A DNA stretch of 64,000 nt from Halomonas sp. (lineage in GTDB: Bacteria; Pseudomonadota; Gammaproteobacteria; Pseudomonadales; Halomonadaceae): positions 62,001 to 126,000 of the forward strand of contig NZ_JAFIFK010000068.1 in the NCBI RefSeq assembly GCF_020832045.1. Direction: 5' to 3'. Both the position numbers and the translations under genes were made by a program. The notes beneath the pieces are model-generated. The model was not told the origin of the DNA, did no database searches, and was given only the letters and a program-made list of their open reading frames with translations. Shown here in pieces: positions 42,379 to 51,212 of the stretch. How positions within the stretch are numbered: position 1 is the stretch's first letter; each line of letters starts with the position of its first letter.

Positions 42379-42885
42379 TCAATCAGGGTCGAGCAAACGT
42401 GCTCCCGCTCCCTCCGTGGCCAAGGTGTCATCAGGGTTGCGCAGCGGACACTCCCCCATCGAGAGGCAACCGCAACCAATGCAGTGGTCAAGCTGGTCGC
42501 GCAGGTGAGTGAGCCGGTCGATCCGTTCGTCCAGCGCCTGGCGCCAGCTTGCCGAGAGCCGTTGCCAGTCGGCGGCGGTCGGGGCGTGGTATTCCGGTAG
42601 GGTATCGAACGCGGCCCTTATTTCGGCCAGGGTGATGCCGGTGCGCTGGGCGACCTTGATGATCGCCACGCGGCGTAGTACATCCCGGGTGAAGCGGCGC
42701 TGATTGCCGGCGTTGCGGCGACTTCTTATCAGCCCCTTGGCCTCGTAGAAATGGATGGCGGAAATCGCCAGTCCGCTGCGCCTGGCGACGTCTCCGACGC
42801 TGAGATCGGTTGCCGGCACCTTCCGTTTGGCGGCTGGATTGCGTGGCGGCGCCTTCAACGTATCGCCGGTGATGGGACCATTCAT
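42379..42885 (-). CDS. soxR: Redox-sensing activator SoxR
   Basis: The 168-residue MerR-family protein has the DNA-binding head ([26 protein letters not shown]), a long dimer helix and the [2Fe-2S] cluster motif [12 protein letters not shown] (C-x2-C-x-C-x5-C). Oxidation of the cluster by redox-cycling compounds switches on target promoters. It lies divergent from the ABC exporter, whose promoter carries a SoxR box, and upstream of a GST. No soxS gene is present, as in most non-enteric bacteria where SoxR acts directly. Confidence 0.96.
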   Translation of the reverse strand: MNGPITGDTLKAPPRNPAAKRKVPATDLSVGDVARRSGLAISAIHFYEAKGLIRSRRNAGNQRRFTRDVLRRVAIIKVAQRTGITLAEIRAAFDTLPEYHAPTAADWQRLSASWRQALDERIDRLTHLRDQLDHCIGCGCLSMGECPLRNPDDTLATEGAGARLLDPD

Positions 42886-43023
42886 GCAGCAGTGCCTCGT
42901 CAGGTCTTATTAAACTCAACTTGATATATTAAAAGCGCTGATGCACAGCATCATGAAGATTGATTGTGCACCCGCAGAAAATGCTCGTATCGTTTCCAGT
43001 TCATTTTTGGCCGCACGACGCAC

Positions 43024-43054
43024 TTGACCTCAATTTAACTTTAGGTTTTAGCCT
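43024..43054 (+). promoter_or_regulatory. SoxR-controlled promoter of the ABC exporter gene
   Basis: CCTCAATTTAACTTTAGG at 43028-43045 matches the SoxR box CCTCAAGTTAACTTGAGG at 16 of 18 positions. It overlaps a -35 TTGACC (43024-43029) and a -10 TAGCCT (43049-43054) with the 19-base spacing that MerR-family activators correct. The exporter ATG follows 80 bases later. Confidence 0.85.
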
Positions 43055-43133
43055 GTTCCCTGTCAGCTGATTCATAGAGCTTAACGAAGTTTTAAACAGA
43101 CCGTTCTTAAGTTTTCTTGACGATGGAGATGTC

Positions 43134-45020
43134 ATGTTTCGCTACTTCGAGACGCGGGTGAACCCCTACCCTTCGGGGCAGACCGGTACGCCGCCCAAGG
43201 GATTGTTCGCGTTCATCCTGCACTTCTCGCGTCCGGTACTGCCGCTGCTGGTGGCCATGTCGCTGGTCACGGCGCTGGTTTCGGCCGCCGAGGTAGTCTT
43301 CTTCGGCTATATGGGGGAGCTGGTGGACTGGCTTGCCAATGCCGAGCGCGAAGGCTTTTTCGCCGAATATGGCTGGCGCCTGGCGGGCATGGCGGCGCTT
43401 GTCGTCGTGGGGCTGCCCCTACTGGTGCTGCTACAGTCGCTGCTTTCCCACCAGGGAATTTTCGGTAACTACCCGATGCTCGGTCGCTGGCTGGCGCACC
43501 GCCACATGCTGAGTCAGAGCCTGGCCTTCTATCAGGATGAGTTTGCCGGCCGGGTGTCACAGAAGGTGATGCAGACGGCCCTGGCGATCCGCGAGACGGT
43601 GACCAAGCTGGTCGGACTGTTGGTCTACGTGCTGGTCTACTTCGTCGGCGCCATGCTGCTGATGGGCAGCGCCGAGCCGTGGTTGATGCTTCCGTTGGTG
43701 GCATGGATGGCGGGCTATGTCGGCATTATGTGGGCCTTCGTGCCGCGGCTGCGGCGCGTCTCCATGGATCAGGCCGATGCCCGTGCGCGCATGACCGGCC
43801 GCATCGTCGACAGCTACAGCAATATCCAGACCATCAAACTGTTTGCCGATACTCGCCGCGAGCAGGCCTATGCTCGCGACGCCATGGAGCAGTTCATGGT
43901 CACGGTTCACCGCCAGATGCGCCTGGCCACGCTGCTCTCGGTGTGCCTGACGGTGATCAACTCCTTCCTACTGGCCAGCGTAGCCGCCATTGCCATCGGC
44001 GCCTGGTACTTTCAGGCCATTTCGCTTGGCGCCATCGCCGTGGCCATTGCCTTGGTGATGCGCATTCGCTTCATGTCGGACTGGATCCTGTGGGAAGTGG
44101 CGGGGCTGTTCGAGAACATCGGCACGGTACAGGACGGCATCAATACCATCGCCCGGGAGCCTACGATCAAGGACCTGCCCGGAGCGGCCACGCTGCACGT
44201 CCCCCACGGCGAGATACGTTTCGATGCCCTGCGCTTCGGTTACTCACGTCCCGACGGCGACGACAGCCGAGTATTCGACGGTATGAGCCTGACCGTGGCG
44301 CCGGGGGAGAAGATCGGACTGATCGGTCGCTCCGGCGCCGGCAAGTCGACCCTAGCCAATCTGCTGTTGCGCTTCTACGACCTGGAGGGCGGACGCATCC
44401 TGATCGACGATCAGAACATCGCCGAGGTCACCCAGGAGTCGCTGCGTCGCAAGATCGGCATGGTCACACAGGACACCTCGTTGCTGCACCGCTCGGTGCG
44501 CGACAACATCCGCTACGGTAGCCCTGACGCAACCGATGAGCAGGTGCTGGAAGCCGTGCAACGGGCCCATGCTGAATTCATTTTCGAGCTGGTCGACCAC
44601 AAGGGTCACCGCGGCCTCGATGCCCATGTCGGCGAGCGTGGCGTCAAGCTTTCCGGCGGCCAGCGTCAACGCATCGCCATCGCCCGGGTGCTGCTCAAGA
44701 ATGCGCCGATTCTGGTGCTTGATGAGGCGACATCGGCACTCGACTCCGAGGTCGAAGCGGCCATACAGGAGCAGCTCGACACGCTCATGGTGGGCAAGAC
44801 GGTCATCGCTATCGCTCACCGCCTGTCGACCATTGCCATGCTCGACCGACTGATAGTGATCGATGAAGGAAACATCGTCGAAAGCGGGACCCACAGTGAG
44901 CTGCTCGCCCGCGATGGTCTGTATGCCTCGCTGTGGCGCCGTCAGTCGGGTGGCTTCCTGGGGCTGGATATCGATGAGAGTGAACAACGCCGTGAACGCC
45001 CGTTGGACGTGGAGTCGTGA
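43134..45020 (+). CDS. ABC exporter half-transporter (fused permease and ATPase)
   Basis: The 628-residue protein has six membrane helices (residues 25-320) and a nucleotide-binding domain with Walker A GRSGAGKS, Q-loop VTQDTSLL, signature LSGGQRQR, Walker B ILVLDEATSALD and switch His in AIAHRLST. It resembles the MsbA/multidrug type, which works as a homodimer. The upstream SoxR-type promoter suggests that it exports redox-active compounds or their products. It overlaps or adjoins the RidA-family gene. Confidence 0.94.
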   Translation: MFRYFETRVNPYPSGQTGTPPKGLFAFILHFSRPVLPLLVAMSLVTALVSAAEVVFFGYMGELVDWLANAEREGFFAEYGWRLAGMAALVVVGLPLLVLLQSLLSHQGIFGNYPMLGRWLAHRHMLSQSLAFYQDEFAGRVSQKVMQTALAIRETVTKLVGLLVYVLVYFVGAMLLMGSAEPWLMLPLVAWMAGYVGIMWAFVPRLRRVSMDQADARARMTGRIVDSYSNIQTIKLFADTRREQAYARDAMEQFMVTVHRQMRLATLLSVCLTVINSFLLASVAAIAIGAWYFQAISLGAIAVAIALVMRIRFMSDWILWEVAGLFENIGTVQDGINTIAREPTIKDLPGAATLHVPHGEIRFDALRFGYSRPDGDDSRVFDGMSLTVAPGEKIGLIGRSGAGKSTLANLLLRFYDLEGGRILIDDQNIAEVTQESLRRKIGMVTQDTSLLHRSVRDNIRYGSPDATDEQVLEAVQRAHAEFIFELVDHKGHRGLDAHVGERGVKLSGGQRQRIAIARVLLKNAPILVLDEATSALDSEVEAAIQEQLDTLMVGKTVIAIAHRLSTIAMLDRLIVIDEGNIVESGTHSELLARDGLYASLWRRQSGGFLGLDIDESEQRRERPLDVES

Positions 45021-45052
45021 ACGGGAACACCATAGCTAGAGGAGGGATGGGT

Positions 45053-45469
45053 ATGCAAGGTGTTGAGCGGGAGGTCATCAATCCACGTGGGGTGCCCAAT
45101 ACGCTGCAGTACGGCTTCAGTCAGGCCGTGATGGTGAAGGGCGGATACCGGGTGCATCTCTCGGGGCAGGTGGGCGTCGATGCTCACGAGTGCCTGGTAG
45201 GCCCGGATCTTGAGGGTCAGACCTTCGCCGCCCTGGACAATATAGAAGCCATACTCGCCACGTTGGGCGGAGAACTGTCACATGTGGTGATGCTGCGGAT
45301 CTACATCGCCGAGCCCGCCCGCTACGATCAGGAAGGGGTAGTCGATGCACTGCGATCGCGCTTTCCCCACTCACCCCCGGCCTCCTCCTGGGTGATCGTC
45401 AGCGGTCTCTCCGAGCCGGAGTGGCTGGTCGAAATCGAGGCCGAGGCGGTGCTTCCTGATTTGCCTTGA
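45053..45469 (+). CDS. RidA-family enamine/imine deaminase-like protein
   Basis: The 138-residue protein shows the RidA fold: NPRGVPNTLQYGFSQAV, LSGQVGVD, EGQTFAALDNIEAIL and a final VEIEAEAVLP. The catalytic Arg region of true RidA is replaced by SPPASSWVIVSGL, so it belongs to another subgroup and its reaction is uncertain. The start at MQGVERE has GGAGGG 6 bases upstream; a GTG start overlapping the ABC gene is possible. It is likely co-transcribed with the exporter. Confidence 0.87.
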   Translation: MQGVEREVINPRGVPNTLQYGFSQAVMVKGGYRVHLSGQVGVDAHECLVGPDLEGQTFAALDNIEAILATLGGELSHVVMLRIYIAEPARYDQEGVVDALRSRFPHSPPASSWVIVSGLSEPEWLVEIEAEAVLPDLP

Positions 45470-45471
45470 GC

Positions 45472-46446
45472 TTACGCCAGCGCCTGCTCCGCCTCGGTTT
45501 CCGGGGTAAGTGACGGTGGCTGCCAGGCATCGCTGGGAGGCTGCATGGTGGTGCGCATTCGCTCGACCACGAAATCGACGAAGGTGCGTACCTTGGGCGA
45601 GACCAGTCTGCCACCGGGGAAGACGGCATGCAGCTCGACTACGGGTCCCTCCCAGCCTTCGAGGATACGCCGCGGGCGGTTCGAATCTGGGCTCATGCAG
45701 GTGACGAACTCGTTGGCGAGCATGATGCCCTGACCGTCCTCGAGCATGCCGCGAAGAGCGAAGGGGTCGTTGGCGATGGCTATTGGGTCGACTTCCACCT
45801 CGACGCTTTCGCCGCTGATACTGCGGTGTAGTTGCCAGACGTAACGCTGGCCACGCTGTTCCGTGGCCTTGGCCAATACCGGGTGCGATGCGAGTTCCGC
45901 CGGCTCGCGGGGTTCGCCATAACGGGCGAGGTAAGTATCACTGGCATAGACGTACGAGTGAAAGCGTGCCAGGGAGCGTGCCACCAGGCTTGAGTCTGGC
46001 AGGGCGCCGACCCTAAGGGCGACGTCGATCTGATTGGCGATCAGGTCTAAACGTTCGTTGGAGAGCACCAGCTCAATGCGCACCTGAGGATACAGCTGGC
46101 GGAAGTCGCGCACCAGAATCGAGGTGAACTCGGTGCACAGGGTGAAGGGCGCGGTAACCCTGAGCCAGCCTCGCGGGCTCTCCTCGAGATGGTGTACCGC
46201 TTTTTCCGCCTCGCCCAGGTCATGGGCGATGCGATTGCAGTAATCGAAGTAGATGGTGCCCGCCTCGGTGAGGCTCAGGTGGCGGGTGGTGCGGTTGAGT
46301 AATCGAGCTCCCAGGCGTCTTTCCAGGTCCTGAACCTTGCGGCTCACCGTCGTCTTTCCGAGACGAAGTTGTTTGGCAGCAGCGCTGAAGCTGCCTTGTT
46401 CCACGACCTTGGCAAAGATCAGAGCGTCATTGAGGTCTTGCAGCAT
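45472..46446 (-). CDS. LysR-family regulator divergent from the RND pump
   Basis: The 324-residue protein has a LysR helix-turn-helix head (LNDALIFAKVVEQGSFSAAAKQLRLGKTTVSRKV) and a periplasmic-binding-type effector domain of the CrgA/AaeR sort (RGWLRVTAPFTLCTEF, DVALRVGALPDSSLVARSL). AAGGA lies 9 bases before the ATG. It ends two bases from the convergent RidA-family gene. Its position, divergent from the pump operon, is that of MexT relative to mexEF-oprN, so it probably controls the pump. Confidence 0.92.
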   Translation of the reverse strand: MLQDLNDALIFAKVVEQGSFSAAAKQLRLGKTTVSRKVQDLERRLGARLLNRTTRHLSLTEAGTIYFDYCNRIAHDLGEAEKAVHHLEESPRGWLRVTAPFTLCTEFTSILVRDFRQLYPQVRIELVLSNERLDLIANQIDVALRVGALPDSSLVARSLARFHSYVYASDTYLARYGEPREPAELASHPVLAKATEQRGQRYVWQLHRSISGESVEVEVDPIAIANDPFALRGMLEDGQGIMLANEFVTCMSPDSNRPRRILEGWEGPVVELHAVFPGGRLVSPKVRTFVDFVVERMRTTMQPPSDAWQPPSLTPETEAEQALA

Positions 46447-46497
46447 GATTATTGTCCTTTGCCGTGCACACGGCCTCGGGGAAAACACTGCGTCCTA

Positions 46498-46561
46498 GGA
46501 AATACTATGAAAGGCAAGAACGGTGACACGGAGACTGTCCCGCCAAAGGGACAGTATTTCC
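46498..46561. repeat. Nested palindrome in the LysR/pump intergenic region
   Basis: An inner hairpin ACTGTCCC/GGGACAGT (46534-46541 with 46548-46555, loop GCCAAA) lies within a longer inverted pair GGAAATACT/AGTATTTCC (46498-46506 with 46553-46561). It resembles REP-type palindromes, but could also be a regulator site in this 283-base divergent region. No pump promoter boxes were recognised. Confidence 0.55.
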
Positions 46562-46729
46562 CTGATCGCCAGACTAATCAAGTTCCCGGTAACACTATAA
46601 GGTGGCGCATTGCGAAGTTGCCGTCGATTAATCACGCCGCCGAACGATATTAATAAGTTAAGGAAATATAGCCGCCAGAGCGAATAACGGATGGCTAACT
46701 TCGTGTTGATTATAGGGAGAGGGAATATC

Positions 46730-47941
46730 ATGAACGTCTACAAGATGTTCGAACGTAGAGGGAGCCGGCGAGCGCTCGTGGTTACCGCCATGATTGCCGG
46801 CCACCTTGTTCTTAGCGGATGTGAAAGCCAAGCCGATACTCAGGCTGGTGCCGAACAGGGTCCACCGCCGCCACAGGTCAGCGTGGCCCAGGTGTTGGTC
46901 GAGGACGTCGAGCTATGGGATGCCTTCACCGGCCGTATCGAGGCGGTGGAGACGGTCGACCTGCGCCCACGGGTTTCCGGCTATATCGAAAGCGTCAACT
47001 ATATCGAAGGTGAAGAGGTCGAGAAGGGGGACGTGCTGTTCGTCATCGACCCGCGCCCCTACCGTGCCGAGCTGGAGCGGGCCGAGGCCGAACTGCAGCG
47101 CGCCAGAGCGCGGGCCGAGCTGGCCCGCAGCGAAGCTGCCCGGGCCGAGGCGCTGTCCCAGAGCCGTTCGATCTCGCGCGAGGAGCTGGACCAGCGGCGC
47201 TCTGCTGCGGCCACCGCCGAGGCAGACATCCTGGCCGCTCAGGCCAGCGCCGAGACGGCCCGGCTCAACATGGCATTCACCGAAGTGCGCGCCCCCATCG
47301 GCGGACGTGCCGGCAGGGCGATGGTAACGCCGGGGAACCTCGTTTCCGAGGCCTCGCCACTGACTCGCATCGTTGCCCTGGATCGGGTCCACGTGCACTT
47401 CCACAGTGATGAGCGGGCCTACCTGCACTACGACGCCATGGCGCGCAACGGCAGCCAAGCCAGGTTTCGCGATGGCGGCATACCGGTACGCGTGGGCCTG
47501 GCCAACGACGAGGGCTACCCCTATCGCGGTGAGGTCGACTTTGTCGACAACCATCTCGATGCCGAAGCCGGCACCATCCTCACCCGTGCCGTACTCGACA
47601 ACAGCGAAGGTCGCTTCGCCCCCGGCATGTACGCCCGCGTACAGCTGCTGGCGGGCAGCGCCGAGGACACCCTGCTGATCGACGACAAGGCGGTGCTCAC
47701 CGACCAGGACCGCAAGTATGTCTACGTGGTCGACGGCGAGGGCCGGGCCATGCGTCGCGACGTGCAGCTAGGCCGCATGGTAGACGGCCTGCGGGTGGTG
47801 GCTTCAGGCCTCGAGCCGACAGATCAGGTAGTGGTAAGCGGTGCCCAGCGGATCTTCTTCCCCGGCATGCCGGTGGCGGCGGAGAGCGTTGACATGCGCG
47901 GGCCAGGTGCGGCTTCCGGCGAGTACGCAGCGATGCGCTGA
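46730..47941 (+). CDS. RND pump periplasmic adaptor (MexE-like lipoprotein)
   Basis: The 403-residue protein has a lipoprotein signal (lipobox LSGC), PPPQVSVAQVLVEDVELWDAFTGRIEAVETVDLRPRVSG split over the barrel-lipoyl start, a coiled-coil hairpin rich in Ala/Glu/Arg (ELERAEAELQRARARAELA), the lipoyl return FTEVRAPIGGRAG and a C-terminal membrane-proximal domain. It links the inner-membrane pump to the outer-membrane channel. AGGGAGAGG precedes the ATG. It is first of three pump genes. Confidence 0.93.
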   Translation: MNVYKMFERRGSRRALVVTAMIAGHLVLSGCESQADTQAGAEQGPPPPQVSVAQVLVEDVELWDAFTGRIEAVETVDLRPRVSGYIESVNYIEGEEVEKGDVLFVIDPRPYRAELERAEAELQRARARAELARSEAARAEALSQSRSISREELDQRRSAAATAEADILAAQASAETARLNMAFTEVRAPIGGRAGRAMVTPGNLVSEASPLTRIVALDRVHVHFHSDERAYLHYDAMARNGSQARFRDGGIPVRVGLANDEGYPYRGEVDFVDNHLDAEAGTILTRAVLDNSEGRFAPGMYARVQLLAGSAEDTLLIDDKAVLTDQDRKYVYVVDGEGRAMRRDVQLGRMVDGLRVVASGLEPTDQVVVSGAQRIFFPGMPVAAESVDMRGPGAASGEYAAMR

Positions 47942-48038
47942 GCCGGGCGCACCGGAGCCTTACGACTCCACATAACCATAACCCCTGACTGATGTTTTCG
48001 GGGCGGGCGACCAGCCCGCGCCGGAAGGGAGTCTTGTC

Positions 48039-51000
48039 ATGAATTTCGCCAAGTTCTTCGTCGACCGGCCGATCTTCGCCGCCGTGCTGTCAATCCTGAT
48101 TTTCATTGCCGGCGCCATCACCATCCCGCTGCTGCCGATCAGCGAATACCCCGACGTGGTGCCGCCCACCGTGCAGGTACGGGCGGTCTATCCCGGCGCC
48201 AACCCCAGTGAGATCGCCGATACGGTGGCCACGCCGCTCGAAGAAGCGATCACCGGGGTCGAGAACCTGATGTACATGAAGTCGGTGGCCGGCTCCGACG
48301 GGGTGCTGGCGATGACGCTGACCTTCCGTCCCGGCACCGACCCGGACGATGCCCAGGTACAGGTGCAGAACCGGGTCAGCCAGGCGCTGGCGCGGCTGCC
48401 CGAAGCGGTGCGCCGCCAGGGTGTGACCACTGACAAGCAGTCGCCCGACCTGACCATGGTGCCGCAGCTGATCTCGCCCGACGGGCGCTACGACAGCACC
48501 TACCTGCGCAACTACGCGGCGCTGCACGTGCGCGACGAGCTGGCACGACTGCCCGGCGTGGGTCAGGCAATGCTGTTCGGTGCCGGCGACTACGCCATGC
48601 GAGTGTGGATCGACCCCGACCGTGCCGCCGCCCGCGGGCTCACCGCCGGCGACATCATCGAGGCGATCCGCGAGCAGAACGTGCAGGTCTCGGCCGGCCA
48701 GCTCGGCGCGCCGCCGACTCCGACCACCTCGGACTTTCTCATTTCGATCAACGCCCAGGGTCGTCTGACCACCGAGGAGGAGTTCGGCAACATCGTGGTC
48801 AGGGCCGGCAGCGGCGGCCAGATCACCTACCTCTCGGACGTGGCACGCATCGAGCTCGGCGCCGCCGAATATTCGCTGCGCGCGCTGCTCGACAACCAGC
48901 AGGCGGTGGCGATCGGTATCTTCCAGGCCCCCGGCTCCAACGCCATTGCGCTCTCCGATGCGGTACGTGAAAAAATGGACGAGCTGGCGGAGCGCTTCCC
49001 CGAGGGAGTGGAGCACACCATCGTCTACGACCCCACGGTGTTCGTACGCGACTCGATCAAGTCGGTAATCAAGACCCTGCTCGAAGCGGTGCTGCTGGTG
49101 GTGCTGGTGGTCACGCTGTTCCTGCAGACCTGGCGCGCCTCGGTGATTCCGCTGCTGGCGGTGCCGGTGTCGATCGTCGGCACCTTCGCCGTACTCCACT
49201 TGCTCGGCTTCTCGATCAACACCCTGACCCTGTTCGGCCTGGTGCTGGCCATCGGCATCGTGGTCGACGACGCCATCGTGGTGGTAGAAAACGTCGAGCG
49301 CAACATCGAGGAGGGGCTCGCCCCGCTGGCGGCGGCCCATCAGGCCATGCGCGAGGTGAGCGGGCCGATTATCGCCATCTCGGTGGTGCTGTGTGCGGTG
49401 TTCGTGCCGATGGCCTTCCTCGAGGGCGTCACCGGCCAGTTCTATCGCCAGTTCGCGGTGACCATCGCCATCTCCACGGTGATCTCGGCGATCAACTCGC
49501 TGACGCTGTCGCCGGCGCTCGCCGCGCTGCTGCTCAAGCCCCACGATGCGCCCAAGGATCGCCTGTCGCGGCTGATCGATTTCCTGTTCGGCTGGGTGTT
49601 CCGCCCCTTCAACCGCTTCTTCAACGCCAGCTCCAAGGGCTACCAGGGCGGTGTGGCCCGCAGCCTGCGCCGACGCGGCGTGGTGTTCGCCGTCTATGCG
49701 CTGCTGCTGGCGGGTACCGGCGTGATGTTCCAGGCGGTGCCGGGGGGCTTCATTCCCACCCAGGACAAGATGTACCTGATCGGCGGTGCCAAGCTGCCCG
49801 AGGGCGCATCCCTCGACCGCACCGAAGCGGTGATCCGGCGCATGACCGACTTGGCGCTGGAAACCGAAGGCGTGACCTCGGCGGTAGCCTTCCCCGGGCT
49901 CAACCCGCTGCAGTTCACCAACACGCCCAACACCGGCACGGTGTTCTTCGGCCTCGATCCGTTCGAGTCGCGCTCGCGCAGCGCCGACGAGATCGTTGCC
50001 GAGCTCAACGGCAAGCTCGGCGCCATGCAGGAGGCGTTCAGCTTCGCCTTCACCCCGCCGGCCATCCTCGGTATCGGCTCGGGTTCGGGTTTCTCGCTGT
50101 TCATCCAGGACCGCGCCGGGCTGGGCTACGGCGAACTGCAGCAGGCCGTCGATGGCTTCAGCGGCGCGCTGATGCAGGCGCCCGGCATGGGCTACCCGAT
50201 CACCTCTTACCAGTCCAACGTGCCGCAGCTCGACCTGCACGTCGACCGGATCAAGGCCAAGACCCAGGGCGTGGCGCTGACCGACCTGTTCGAGACCCTG
50301 CAGGTCTACCTCGGCTCGGTCTACGTCAACGACTTCAACCGCTTCGGCCGCACCTGGCAGGTGATGGCCCAGGCGGACGGCGACTACCGCATGGACGTGG
50401 AGAACATCGAGCGCCTGCGTACCCGCAACGCCTACGGCGAGATGGTGCCGATCGGCAGCATGATCCGCATCGACCGCACCTTCGGCCCCGATCCGGTGAT
50501 CCGCTACAACGGTTACCCGGCGGCGGACCTGATGGGCGAGGCCAACCCGCAGGTACTGTCGTCGAGCCAGGCCATCCAGGTGGTCGAGCAGCTCGCCTCG
50601 GCAGTGCTGCCGGCGGGCATGTCCTTCGAGTGGACCGACCTGAGCTACCAGCAGGTCAACCAGGGTGGGGCAGCGCTGGTGGTGTTCCCGCTCGCCATCC
50701 TGCTGGTGTTCCTGGCGCTGGCGGCGCTCTACGAGAGCTGGACGCTGCCGCTGGCGGTGATCCTGATCGTGCCGATGTGCATGCTCTCGGCGCTGATCGG
50801 CGTGAAGCTCACCGGCGGCGACAACAACATCTTCGTTCAGGTGGGCCTGGTGGTGCTGATCGGCCTGGCGTGCAAGAACGCCATCCTGATCGTCGAGTTC
50901 GCTCGCGAGCTGGAGATGCAGGGGCGCGGCATCGTCGAGGCGGCGCTGGAGGCATGCCGCCTGCGCCTGCGGCCGATCATCATGACCTCGATCACCTTCA

Positions 51001-51212
51001 CCGCGGCGGTGGTGCCGCTGATGCTGGCCGGCGGTGCCGGCGCCGAGGTACGCCAGGCGCTGGGCACAGCGGTGTTCGCCGGCATGATCGGCGTGACCCT
51101 GTTCGGCCTGTTCCTGACCCCGGTGTTTTACGTCGCCCTGCGCAAGCTGGTCACGCGTGGGGAGGCCGAGCCCCGTGAAGCTCAGCCCGTGGAGGGTGCC
51201 TATCATGCATAA
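48039..51212 (+). CDS. RND efflux pump permease (MexF-like, HAE1 family)
   Basis: The 1057-residue protein starts MNFAKFFVDRPIFAAVLS and has the twelve-helix RND layout with two large periplasmic loops. Helix 4 carries the proton-relay pair Asp-Asp (AIGIVVDDAIVVVENV). The IAISTVISAINSLTLSPALAA and GLACKNAILIVEFA segments are typical of HAE1 pumps, and the overall sequence is closest by eye to MexF. It should export chloramphenicol- or quinolone-like hydrophobic compounds, as MexEF-OprN does; actual substrates are unknown. It overlaps the next start by eight bases. Confidence 0.96.
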   Translation: MNFAKFFVDRPIFAAVLSILIFIAGAITIPLLPISEYPDVVPPTVQVRAVYPGANPSEIADTVATPLEEAITGVENLMYMKSVAGSDGVLAMTLTFRPGTDPDDAQVQVQNRVSQALARLPEAVRRQGVTTDKQSPDLTMVPQLISPDGRYDSTYLRNYAALHVRDELARLPGVGQAMLFGAGDYAMRVWIDPDRAAARGLTAGDIIEAIREQNVQVSAGQLGAPPTPTTSDFLISINAQGRLTTEEEFGNIVVRAGSGGQITYLSDVARIELGAAEYSLRALLDNQQAVAIGIFQAPGSNAIALSDAVREKMDELAERFPEGVEHTIVYDPTVFVRDSIKSVIKTLLEAVLLVVLVVTLFLQTWRASVIPLLAVPVSIVGTFAVLHLLGFSINTLTLFGLVLAIGIVVDDAIVVVENVERNIEEGLAPLAAAHQAMREVSGPIIAISVVLCAVFVPMAFLEGVTGQFYRQFAVTIAISTVISAINSLTLSPALAALLLKPHDAPKDRLSRLIDFLFGWVFRPFNRFFNASSKGYQGGVARSLRRRGVVFAVYALLLAGTGVMFQAVPGGFIPTQDKMYLIGGAKLPEGASLDRTEAVIRRMTDLALETEGVTSAVAFPGLNPLQFTNTPNTGTVFFGLDPFESRSRSADEIVAELNGKLGAMQEAFSFAFTPPAILGIGSGSGFSLFIQDRAGLGYGELQQAVDGFSGALMQAPGMGYPITSYQSNVPQLDLHVDRIKAKTQGVALTDLFETLQVYLGSVYVNDFNRFGRTWQVMAQADGDYRMDVENIERLRTRNAYGEMVPIGSMIRIDRTFGPDPVIRYNGYPAADLMGEANPQVLSSSQAIQVVEQLASAVLPAGMSFEWTDLSYQQVNQGGAALVVFPLAILLVFLALAALYESWTLPLAVILIVPMCMLSALIGVKLTGGDNNIFVQVGLVVLIGLACKNAILIVEFARELEMQGRGIVEAALEACRLRLRPIIMTSITFTAAVVPLMLAGGAGAEVRQALGTAVFAGMIGVTLFGLFLTPVFYVALRKLVTRGEAEPREAQPVEGAYHA

